Of a DNA stretch of 24,024 bases, positions 1 to 6,655 are shown piece by piece. The notes beneath the pieces were generated by a model. That model searched no databases. It was not told where the DNA came from and was given only the letters and a program-made list of their open reading frames with translations. Within the stretch, counting starts at the first letter, position 1; every line of letters begins with the position of its first letter. The position numbers and the translations under genes were made by a program. The stretch is taken from contig JAFVRU010000016.1 of NCBI GenBank assembly GCA_017504065.1, positions 1-24,024 on the forward strand, read 5' to 3'. The DNA is from Clostridia bacterium. Lineage in GTDB: Bacteria; Bacillota; Clostridia; Christensenellales; Borkfalkiaceae.

Positions 1-1
1 A

Positions 2-295
2 ACGGCTATCGAAACAGCCAAAACGTTTAATGCGGACGTTTGTTTTGTTTCCTGCCATGGGCTTTCCGAAACGGGATACGCTACGGACACTTCTATTTTT
101 GAAAACGACGTGCGTCGGACGTTGATTCAACAATCCAAACGAAAAGTCCTGTTAATCGACGGAACAAAAATCAACGTTGGTTGTTATAGCAATTTATGCC
201 ATATTTCCGTCTTTGACGACGTATTTTGCAATAAGCCACTCCCCGACCATATCCAATCCCAAGTGCAAAACTTCCATTTGGTCGAACACGAATAG
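2..295 (+). CDS. DeoR-family transcriptional regulator, C-terminal part (5' truncated by window)
   Basis: Reading frame 2 is open from the first complete codon to the TAG at 293-295, giving 97 residues without the start. Residues such as ADVCFVSCHGLSETG, followed by a TDTSIFEN stretch and KVLLIDGTKI, match the C-terminal sugar-phosphate sensor (DeoRC) domain of DeoR regulators, which have a G-(L/I)-x-x-x-x-G loop, an E-x-x-V-(K/R) segment and a L-x-D-x-(S/T)-K strand. The N-terminal winged helix lies outside the window, so target and ligand cannot be named. A strong hairpin terminator follows 75 bp after the stop. A GTG at 110 could open a 61-residue frame, but the family match continues upstream of it, so I treat it as internal. 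DeoR proteins usually control an adjacent sugar or nucleoside operon, which is not visible here. Confidence 0.8.
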   Translation, partial: TAIETAKTFNADVCFVSCHGLSETGYATDTSIFENDVRRTLIQQSKRKVLLIDGTKINVGCYSNLCHISVFDDVFCNKPLPDHIQSQVQNFHLVEHE

Positions 296-370
296 GTTTT
301 TTATTATACCACGATTTGAAGTTTTAAGCAATACCGAAATTTTACCAATTATTTTCGTTCGTTTTTATCT

Positions 371-401
371 ATCGTCAAGTAGTGATACTTGGCGATTTTT
401 T
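371..401 (+). terminator. Intrinsic terminator after the DeoR-family gene
   Basis: An 11-bp stem, ATCGTCAAGTA (371-381) with TACTTGGCGAT (386-396), has one U-G wobble and closes on a four-base GTGA (GNRA-type) loop. The stem runs directly into six T residues (396-401). This is a textbook Rho-independent terminator on the plus strand and fits the end of the DeoR transcript. Confidence 0.85.
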
Positions 402-612
402 GTCAATAAAAAAAGGAAAAATTTCCTTAAAACTATCCGTTCGAAAAACATCGAAAACCGGCAAATGGAACTCAGGCGTGTGCTTGTCAGATACAAGCAT
501 GTACGTACGTATGCGTACGCAAGAAAAACCGCAAGTTAGCACAACAACTAGAACGAAAACTTCCATCTCCAACTTTACCTTTTGGTTTGGGGCTATTCTT
601 GCATAGAAAAAA

Positions 613-706
613 CCGAAAGTAAACTACTGCGGAAAAACTTTTGACCTGGAAATCAAGGTCTTTTTTTATTTACCAAAACTTTTTCCTTGTTAGCGTTTAC
701 TTTCGG
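613..706. repeat. 94-bp nested inverted repeat with an inner terminator-like hairpin
   Basis: CCGAAAGTAAAC at 613-624 is repeated as its exact reverse complement at 695-706. Inside these arms a second pair, GGAAAAACTTTTG (631-643) and the reverse complement of 674-686, matches in 12 of 13 positions. Within the loop, GACCT (643-647) pairs with AGGTC (656-660) and is followed by seven T residues, like a weak plus-strand terminator. The whole segment could fold into one long hairpin as RNA or DNA. Candidates are a miniature mobile element, an end of a decayed element, or a structured attenuator upstream of the gene at 842. Confidence 0.6.
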
Positions 707-841
707 CAATACGCTATTCATTTAATACCTGCCCCTTTCTTTTAACGCTTCGCCTTCTATCTAGTTGCAGCTTTACGCCGCTTTTTTCTATGCCCCTTTG
801 CCCCTGCCCAAAAGGCTAAAGTTAAACTTGGGGGGTAGCTT

Positions 842-1153
842 ATGAATCAATCTTACAATCCTTACAAAGTGTTATTTGAAACAATAAGTTTCGATAACGT
901 TCAAAAAATGGGTGAACTTATCACCCTTAAAACTCTACGAGGTTCTCGTACCTATTCTAAATACGTACACGAATGGTTATATCTGCATTACGTAAGAGAT
1001 TTAAACCACAAACACGAAGTTGATTATATCTTATCCAACGCCTACGATCTCGCACAAACAGTCATTTGTTTCTTATGTGGATTTATAGGTAAAAATCTTG
1101 AAAAAAATCTGGCGTTAATTAACGCCAGACCCAAAAAGATATTAAATTTCTAA
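842..1153 (+). CDS. Small hypothetical protein, probably a truncated mobile-element gene
   Basis: A 103-residue frame starts with ATG after a purine-rich GGGGGG block 5 bases upstream. The segment DYILSNAYDLAQTVICFLC, followed by GFIGK, resembles from memory a family of uncharacterised proteins in Clostridia conjugative elements, which continue well past this point. Here that similarity stops near residue 90 and the tail LINARPKKILNF is encoded by a 22-bp perfect palindrome (1108-1129) and AT-rich DNA, so the original C-terminus seems lost. No catalytic motif or membrane segment is evident. Codon use is more AT-rich than in the core genes. It lies beside the 3' end of ssrA, a common integration site. 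I cannot assign a function; family membership is moderate-to-low confidence. Confidence 0.5.
   Translation: MNQSYNPYKVLFETISFDNVQKMGELITLKTLRGSRTYSKYVHEWLYLHYVRDLNHKHEVDYILSNAYDLAQTVICFLCGFIGKNLEKNLALINARPKKILNF
1101..1129 (-). terminator. 22-bp perfect palindrome acting as a possible minus-strand terminator
   Basis: The arms TCTGGCGTTAA (1108-1118) and TTAACGCCAGA (1119-1129) are exact reverse complements. Read on the minus strand, the hairpin is followed at once by seven T residues (plus-strand A run 1101-1107), as in an intrinsic terminator. It would back up the ssrA terminator 110 bp upstream on that strand. It overlaps the last codons of the small plus-strand gene. Confidence 0.5.
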
Positions 1154-1229
1154 AAAACAAAATGTTTATTTGAATTTTTTCGCAAAAAGTGTTGCACTTA
1201 GTTTGACAAATCATCATCGGATTTCGCTT

Positions 1230-1282
1230 AAAAAAAGCGTAAATCCGAACCATTCGCTTGTGATAACAATTTGGTTCGGATT
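1230..1282 (-). terminator. Terminator of ssrA
   Basis: On the minus strand, just past the tmRNA CCA end, AATCCGAACCA pairs with TGGTTCGGATT (plus-strand arms 1272-1282 and 1242-1252, 11 bp perfect, 19-nt loop). TACGC and seven T residues (plus-strand A run 1230-1236) follow. The 3' arm can alternatively pair with 1218-1229 to form a second hairpin, so two structures compete here. Confidence 0.7.
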
Positions 1283-1291
1283 ATACGTTTT

Positions 1292-1657
1292 TGGTGGAGG
1301 TGGTGAGAGTTGAACTCACGTCTTACTCGGCTGCCAAAAGACTTTCTACATACTTAGTTTATCTATTATTTCTTAAAAATGCGGGGCGGATAAACACGCT
1401 TCACATCTCGCAGAAAGCTAAATAATCTTCAAAAAACACTTTCCGATTTTTTCAAGATTTTTCCGTCTTGTTGACGCCGCGACCCCGACCGACGGATAAA
1501 TCAGGCGCGACGCTTCGTTAAAAAACGAATTTACGCTGCAAGAGCGTAGTTTGCATTTCTATCTGCATTTAAATTTAATGGAATGTTTTTGCGCAGCCAC
1601 TCCGTCTGCGGTATGCTTATCCTTTCGCTCACCGGCAATCGAATCCGGTGCACCCCC
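1292..1657 (-). ncRNA. ssrA: Transfer-messenger RNA (tmRNA, ssrA)
   Basis: tmRNA rescues stalled ribosomes: it acts first as tRNA-Ala, then as a short message whose tag marks the product for proteolysis, working with SmpB. On the minus strand the RNA begins GGGGGUG, continues with the typical CACCGGAUUCGAUU segment, and ends in a TPsiC-like arm (GAGUUCAACUC) and an encoded CCA at 1294-1292. GGGGGUG pairs with CACCUCC to form a 7-bp acceptor stem with one G-U. The tag frame ends with UAA at 1533-1531. Reading back gives a likely tag ADRNANYALAA with a GCA resume codon at 1566-1564; the ALAA end is diagnostic, while the resume codon is inferred. The length of 366 nt is normal. A sigma-A promoter lies upstream and a terminator downstream. 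Confidence 0.97.
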
Positions 1658-1673
1658 GTATAAAGGCTATATT

Positions 1674-1706
1674 ATTATACACGCCTTTATCCTAATTATA
1701 AACGCC
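1674..1706 (-). promoter_or_regulatory. ssrA promoter region with a duplicated -10 element
   Basis: On the minus strand, TATAAT (1679-1674) with TTTATA 17 bp upstream (1702-1697) sits 16 bases before the mature tmRNA 5' end, allowing a short leader that RNase P would remove. A near-perfect copy of the block, GGCGTTTATAAT (1706-1695) against GGCGTGTATAAT (1685-1674), offers a second TATAAT 21 bp upstream. No clear terminator separates this from trkH, so read-through from the upstream operon is also possible. Confidence 0.6.
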
Positions 1707-1736
1707 TTTTTTGCGTTTTTTCCAAAATCCTATCGG

Positions 1737-3188
1737 TTATTTTTTCCAAGTCCGCGCCGAGAATAAGAGTAGCATCGGAAAAATTTCTAACCGTCCCGCC
1801 AACATATCGAAAATAAACACGAGCTTCGACCCAACCGAGAAGAACGCAAAATTCCCGTCCGGTCCGACCGCGCCGAGTCCCGGTCCGACATTGTTGATCG
1901 TCGCCGTTACCGCTGTGAAATTCGTAACCACATCCTGTACGTCAATACAAATTAACAAGAACGACAAAACGAACACCAAAATATATGCAAACAAATACGC
2001 GAACGTATTTTGTACGACTTCCCTGTCCACCACCCGCTTATCGATCGTAACGTTGGTTACTTGACGGGAATGCAACATCTTCTTCATTTCATGCGTCGCG
2101 CCTTTATACAAAATCACCACACGCGAAACTTTCACACCGCCGCCCGTACTCCCCGCGCAAGCCCCGATGAACATAAGTAGCACAAGAATCCCCTTGGAGA
2201 ACGCGGGCCACAGATCGAAATTCGCCGTAACAAACCCCGTCGTCGAAATGATCGTCGCCACAGAAAACGCGGAGTGTTTAATCGCTTCGCCCGTCGTATA
2301 CGTATAGGCTTCGCTGAGTTGTAAATTCAGCGTAATCAGCGTGATCGCCGTAATCACGATCGCGAAAAATACCCGAACTTCGGTATTGAACGCTTCTTTC
2401 ATTCTCCCACGCAGGAGCAGGAAATAGGAGTTGAAGTTGACGGAAAATAAAAGCATAAACACGGTAATAACGATTTGCGTATACGAAGAAAAGCTCGCCA
2501 TACTGTCGCCTTTGAAGCCGAATCCGCCCGTTCCTGCCGTTGCAAACGCCGTATTTATAGCTTCGAACACCGTCATTTCGCCAAACAACAACAATGCGAA
2601 CTGTATCACGGTCATTCCCGCGTAGATCAAATACAAAATCTTCGCCGTTTGCCGAACGCGGGGTACGAGCTTCCCAACCGACGGACCGGGGCTCTCCGCT
2701 TTCATTAAGTTCATATTCCGCGCGCCGCTGAGCGGCAAAAACGCCATGATGAACACGAGTACGCCCATACCGCCGACCCAATGTGTAAAACTCCGCCAGA
2801 TAAGCAAACACTTCGGCATACTTTCGAGCGCTTCGCCCGTAGGAATAATCGACGCGCCCGTTGTCGTGAATCCGGAAACCGTTTCAAATAACGCGTCGAT
2901 ATACGACGGAATCGACCGCGAAAACCAAAACGGCAACGCACCGAAAATACTCATGACAATCCAGCTGAGCGCAACGATTACGAACCCTTCTTTCGCGTAA
3001 ATATTCTGATTTTTCGGCTTCCCGACGATACACACGCCGCCGCAAGCCGCGCACAACGCCATCGCCACGAAAATATCGAAAAATTCTTCTTCCCAATACA
3101 CCGCAGCCGTAATCAAAGGGACTGTAAAAAACAGCCCTTCGAACAACAATATCCAGCCCAGCGTACGTTTGATAATTCCGAAATTCAT
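1737..3188 (-). CDS. trkH: Trk-type potassium uptake channel subunit TrkH
   Basis: The 483-residue integral membrane protein has the normal TrkH/KtrB length. The four pore-loop filter segments are visible: SGFTTTGAS (about residue 105), FATAGTGGFG (about 235), a STTGF segment (about 315) and TINNVGPGLG (about 435). The C-terminus EIFPMLLLFSARTWKK is typical of the family. TrkH forms the K+-conducting pore and is gated by the cytosolic RCK protein TrkA, encoded 16 bp upstream in the same operon. An AAGGA ribosome binding site precedes the ATG at 3188. It is the last gene of the DUF512-der-plsY-trkA-trkH operon. Confidence 0.95.
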   Translation of the reverse strand: MNFGIIKRTLGWILLFEGLFFTVPLITAAVYWEEEFFDIFVAMALCAACGGVCIVGKPKNQNIYAKEGFVIVALSWIVMSIFGALPFWFSRSIPSYIDALFETVSGFTTTGASIIPTGEALESMPKCLLIWRSFTHWVGGMGVLVFIMAFLPLSGARNMNLMKAESPGPSVGKLVPRVRQTAKILYLIYAGMTVIQFALLLFGEMTVFEAINTAFATAGTGGFGFKGDSMASFSSYTQIVITVFMLLFSVNFNSYFLLLRGRMKEAFNTEVRVFFAIVITAITLITLNLQLSEAYTYTTGEAIKHSAFSVATIISTTGFVTANFDLWPAFSKGILVLLMFIGACAGSTGGGVKVSRVVILYKGATHEMKKMLHSRQVTNVTIDKRVVDREVVQNTFAYLFAYILVFVLSFLLICIDVQDVVTNFTAVTATINNVGPGLGAVGPDGNFAFFSVGSKLVFIFDMLAGRLEIFPMLLLFSARTWKK

Positions 3189-3204
3189 AACGGTTTTTCC
3201 TTGC

Positions 3205-4560
3205 TTATTTCAATACGTCCGTAACGTCGCGCAGCGCCATTTGCTTGGAAACGACGACCACCGCGTCGCCCGCTTGAATGACGTCCGAGCCGCGCGGCAC
3301 GATTACTTGATTCCCCCGCGAAATCGACGCGATCAAAACGTTGCTCTTGAACGGTAACTGCCAAAGCGGCACACCGATAATCGGGGAGTTTTCCTTGATA
3401 AGAAACTCCGTTGCTTCCACTTGATCTTCGATGATATTATACAGCGTTTCAATGTTGCTGCCCATCGTGTTTTGCGTTGCGCGAACGTACCGCAAAATGA
3501 TGTCCGACGTAATATTCTTCGGGCAGATCATCGTATCCAACTCCAACCGACTAATCACGTTGCCGTAATCGGTACGCTTGATCTTGGTAACGAGTTTCCC
3601 CCCGCCCATTTCCTTGGCAAACAGCGACAACAAAATGTTTTCTTCGTCGGAGTTCGAAAGCGCGACGAACGCGCCCGCTTTGGCGAGCCCTTCTTCCAAC
3701 AATAGCTCCTTATCCCGCGTACTACCGTGAATCACGCAGACTTTTTCCCAACGCGCGGCGAAATCTTCGCACGCCTTGAGATCCTTTTCCACAACTTTCA
3801 ACGAAATGCCCGTATTCTCCAAAATCTCGCAAAGATAATGGGTGATCGTTCCGCCGCCCGCGATCATTGCGTCCTTGATTGAATTGCCTTTGTAATCGAT
3901 CTTTTTAAAGAACTCGTTTGCGTTTTTCGCCGTAGCGATAATCGACACAACGTCCTTTTCTTCAAATACAAAATCCCCGTTGGGAATGTACGCTTCACCG
4001 CCCCGCTCGATTGTACAAACGAGCACGCCGCCGTACAGCTTCATCGCCATATCTTTGATCGAAACGCCCACCAAACCGCACTCCTTGGGAAGTTTGAATT
4101 TGATGAGTTCGACCTTGCCTTTCACGAACGGTTCGATCTTGATCGCCGACGGAAACCGCAACACGCGCGCGATTTCTTCCGCCGCCGCGTATTCGGGGTT
4201 AATGACCATTGCCAGCCCGAACTCGTCCTTCAAATACGCCGTTTCCTTGCTGTATTCGGGATTTTTGATCCGCGCGATGGTCTGACAACGCCCTTCTTTT
4301 TTCGCGAGAATACAACAAAGCAAATTCAGCTCGTCAGAGTTGGTAACCGCGATAAACAAATCCGCCGTATCCACCCCCGCTTCCAAAAGAGTCGTATGCG
4401 TCGCGCCGTTCCCGATCACGCCCATGACGTCGCAGACGTCCGTTACTTCCTTGACTTTTTCCGCGAGCATGTCGATTACGGTAACTTCGTTGCCGTCGTC
4501 ATTCAATTTTTCGGCGAGCGTTTGCCCCACTCTGCCGCAACCTACGATGATGATTTTCAT
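3205..4560 (-). CDS. trkA: Trk potassium uptake regulatory subunit TrkA
   Basis: The 451-residue cytosolic protein has the duplicated layout of TrkA, two RCK_N (Rossmann) plus RCK_C units. The first nucleotide-binding loop is GCGRVG (residues 7-12), with D30 at the end of the second strand. The second half starts near residue 230 with a degenerate loop, AGGGTITHYL. The C-terminal part carries the second RCK_C domain. The length agrees with E. coli TrkA (about 458). It binds NAD(H) and related nucleotides and gates TrkH. The gene starts 6 bp after plsY and precedes trkH by 16 bp, so the pair is co-transcribed. Confidence 0.95.
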   Translation of the reverse strand: MKIIIVGCGRVGQTLAEKLNDDGNEVTVIDMLAEKVKEVTDVCDVMGVIGNGATHTTLLEAGVDTADLFIAVTNSDELNLLCCILAKKEGRCQTIARIKNPEYSKETAYLKDEFGLAMVINPEYAAAEEIARVLRFPSAIKIEPFVKGKVELIKFKLPKECGLVGVSIKDMAMKLYGGVLVCTIERGGEAYIPNGDFVFEEKDVVSIIATAKNANEFFKKIDYKGNSIKDAMIAGGGTITHYLCEILENTGISLKVVEKDLKACEDFAARWEKVCVIHGSTRDKELLLEEGLAKAGAFVALSNSDEENILLSLFAKEMGGGKLVTKIKRTDYGNVISRLELDTMICPKNITSDIILRYVRATQNTMGSNIETLYNIIEDQVEATEFLIKENSPIIGVPLWQLPFKSNVLIASISRGNQVIVPRGSDVIQAGDAVVVVSKQMALRDVTDVLK

Positions 4561-4566
4561 ACTTTT

Positions 4567-5310
4567 TTACTCCGCTGTTTGCGTTTTCGCTGCTTTTTTC
4601 TTGGATAATTTTTTAATCGACGTATGGTGTTCTTCGCCCGCGAACAACCGCGCGAGATTTTTTCGATGCGCGCACCACGTCAATACGTTAAGCGCCAAAA
4701 CGAACATATATGTACATACCAGGTATGCGTTTACGCCCGTACCTGCATACTCTCGAACAAACAAAACCAACTGAATGATGCTAAACCCCGAAACGCCGAG
4801 AAGCGAGCCGAGCGAACCCCATTCGGTAACGAAAATAAAGAGCACGATCAGCCAATAGCCCAAGAATACACCCAAGATCCACCACGGACTTTCGCAGGAC
4901 AGACAAGCCCAAAAAAGCCCGAACGTCGAAGCAATCCCTTTCCCGCCTTTAAATTTCATAGTTACGGGGAAGATATGTCCGAGAATGACGCAAACCCCGC
5001 AAAAATACCGCATGAAATCGGAAACGGCTACGACCGTGCCCGCAAACACGTAATCCTTATACAGGAAATACCCGACGAGCGCGGGAATCCCGCCTTTGAA
5101 CGCGTCGCAAAAAAACGTCAACACGCCGATTTTTAAGCCGAATTCTCGGCTCATGTTCATCGTGCCGGGGTTGCCGCTCCCCATTTTCGTAATATCCCGT
5201 TTTTTACTGCGGGAGATGAGTAACGCAAAGTTAAAGCAACCGATCAAATAACATACGACCGCTACAACCGCAAGCTGCCACCAATCCTGTGTAATATGAA
5301 ATACTTTCAT
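4567..5310 (-). CDS. plsY: Glycerol-3-phosphate acyltransferase PlsY
   Basis: PlsY transfers the acyl group of acyl-phosphate to glycerol-3-phosphate, giving lysophosphatidic acid, the first step of membrane phospholipid synthesis. The protein is a multi-pass membrane enzyme with the three family motifs: GSGNPGTMN (about residues 42-50), GHIFPVTMKFKGGKGIAST (the phosphate-binding GGKG, about 111-129), and a late HRKNLARLFAGEEHH segment (about 216-230). At 247 residues it is longer than most PlsY (about 200); the excess is mainly a basic KKLSKKKAAKTQTAE tail. It lies 12 bp downstream of der. In many Clostridia gpsA follows, but here trkA does. Confidence 0.95.
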   Translation of the reverse strand: MKVFHITQDWWQLAVVAVVCYLIGCFNFALLISRSKKRDITKMGSGNPGTMNMSREFGLKIGVLTFFCDAFKGGIPALVGYFLYKDYVFAGTVVAVSDFMRYFCGVCVILGHIFPVTMKFKGGKGIASTFGLFWACLSCESPWWILGVFLGYWLIVLFIFVTEWGSLGSLLGVSGFSIIQLVLFVREYAGTGVNAYLVCTYMFVLALNVLTWCAHRKNLARLFAGEEHHTSIKKLSKKKAAKTQTAE

Positions 5311-5322
5311 ACCAAACCCCTT

Positions 5323-6636
5323 TTAATCTTCGTCCTTTTTCTCGCGCACAACAATTTTGATCGGCGTACCCGTAAAATCGTAAGCGCGACGGATCGTATT
5401 CTCCAAATACCGTTGATAGGAGAAATGGAGCAGTCCTTCGTCGTTGACGAACAGCACGAACACGGGCGGACACACGGACACCTGCGACGAGAAGAATACC
5501 CGCATTCTCCGTCCTTGGTAAGACGGCGGTTCTTGCAAGCGGATCGCGTCCCCGATCAAGTCGTTGAGTTCCCCTGTCGGAACGCGGAACGACGCGTGCG
5601 CGTACACTTCTTCCGCCGCCGCGAGCAATTTCTCTACCCGTTGCCCCGTTTTTGCCGAAATGTAAATGGACTTATAATAATCCATAAACTTCAAATCTTC
5701 TTTCAAACCTTCTTCAAAACGGTTGACGGTATGCGTATCCTTTTCCACCAAATCCCACTTATTCATGACGATGACGGACGGTTTTCCCTGTTCGTGTACG
5801 TAGCCGATGATCTTGACGTCTTGCTCCGTCAAACCTTCCGCGCTATCCACCACGAGCAAACAAACGTCGCTTCTGCGTACGGCGTCGAACGCCCGCATAT
5901 TGCTGTAATACTCCACGTTATCGTCCACGTTCTTTTTCTTTCTGATCCCTGCGGTGTCGATGAGCGTATACGCTTTATCGCCGCGATAGAACAGCGTATC
6001 GATCGCGTCCCGCGTCGTACCCGCCATCGGAGTTACAATGCTCCGCTCGCTACCCAAAATTTTATTCACCAAACTCGATTTACCCGCGTTGGGTTTGCCG
6101 ACAACCGCGATTTTGAGCGACGGAACGGGCTCTACCGTGTTCTTCTCGAAATAGGACACCGCTTCGTCCAAAACGTCGCCGATGCCTTGGGAGTGTTCCG
6201 CCGAGACCGCAAACGGCTCGCCAAGCCCGAGCGAATAGAACTCGAACACCTTTTCGGGACTGTATTCGTCGATCTTATTGACGACGAGTATCACGGGCTT
6301 GTTGCAGCGACGGAGAATATCCGCCACGTCGTAATCGGACGGGTGCAAGCCTTCTTTTCCGTCCGTAAAAAACAAAATTACGTCCGCGGTTTCGATCGCC
6401 ACTTCCGCTTGTTTGGCGATCTCTTTCCACATAATATCTTCGGATTTTAACTCGATCCCGCCCGTATCGACCATCGTGAAATGCTTATTCCGCCACGACG
6501 CGTCCGCATACAGCCGATCCCGCGTTACTCCGGGGCGATCTTCCGTAATGGAAATTTTCCGACCCGCCACTTTATTAAAAAACGTACTCTTTCCGACGTT
6601 GGGTCTACCTACCAACGCGATCAAAGGATTTGCCAT
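5323..6636 (-). CDS. der: Ribosome biogenesis GTPase Der (EngA)
   Basis: Der is an essential tandem GTPase needed for 50S subunit maturation. Both G domains are intact. The first has GRPNVGKST (10-18), DTGG (57-60) and NKID (120-123). The second has GKPNAGKSS (180-188), DTAG (227-230) and NKWD (292-295). A C-terminal KH-like domain follows and ends in VREKKDED. The 437-residue length is standard. The gene starts 19 bp after the DUF512 gene and precedes plsY by 12 bp, the arrangement often seen in Clostridia. Confidence 0.97.
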   Translation of the reverse strand: MANPLIALVGRPNVGKSTFFNKVAGRKISITEDRPGVTRDRLYADASWRNKHFTMVDTGGIELKSEDIMWKEIAKQAEVAIETADVILFFTDGKEGLHPSDYDVADILRRCNKPVILVVNKIDEYSPEKVFEFYSLGLGEPFAVSAEHSQGIGDVLDEAVSYFEKNTVEPVPSLKIAVVGKPNAGKSSLVNKILGSERSIVTPMAGTTRDAIDTLFYRGDKAYTLIDTAGIRKKKNVDDNVEYYSNMRAFDAVRRSDVCLLVVDSAEGLTEQDVKIIGYVHEQGKPSVIVMNKWDLVEKDTHTVNRFEEGLKEDLKFMDYYKSIYISAKTGQRVEKLLAAAEEVYAHASFRVPTGELNDLIGDAIRLQEPPSYQGRRMRVFFSSQVSVCPPVFVLFVNDEGLLHFSYQRYLENTIRRAYDFTGTPIKIVVREKKDED

Positions 6637-6655
6637 ACTCCTTCTCCTTCACTCC

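Larger units (their letters stand above)
296..841. other. AT-rich stretch of about 545 bp without a convincing gene
   Basis: Between the DeoR stop and the small gene at 842 I see no reading frame with a recognisable protein. It holds the DeoR terminator, a palindrome cluster at 481-521 (TGCTTGT/ACAAGCA arms, then GTACGTAC and TGCGTACGCA), and a long imperfect inverted repeat at 613-706. Short open frames on both strands around 375-606 lack good ribosome binding sites and overlap each other antisense, so they are not called. The base composition and lack of genes contrast with the compact coding to the right of ssrA. A decayed mobile-element end is a fair reading but is not proven. Confidence 0.5.

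Noticed and set aside
375..606. Two short opposing open frames, 65 and 74 codons
   Set aside because: They overlap antisense, lack good ribosome binding sites, cover palindromes and the DeoR terminator, and resemble no family I recognise.
1292..1365. tRNA-like TPsiC arm and CCA end on the minus strand
   Set aside because: It is the 3' tRNA-like domain of tmRNA; the matching 5' half lies about 300 bases away at 1657, and the tag reading frame is between them.
5296..6450. 384-codon open frame on the plus strand
   Set aside because: It is fully antisense to der, whose motifs are intact; the product is Arg/His-rich low-quality sequence caused by codon bias.
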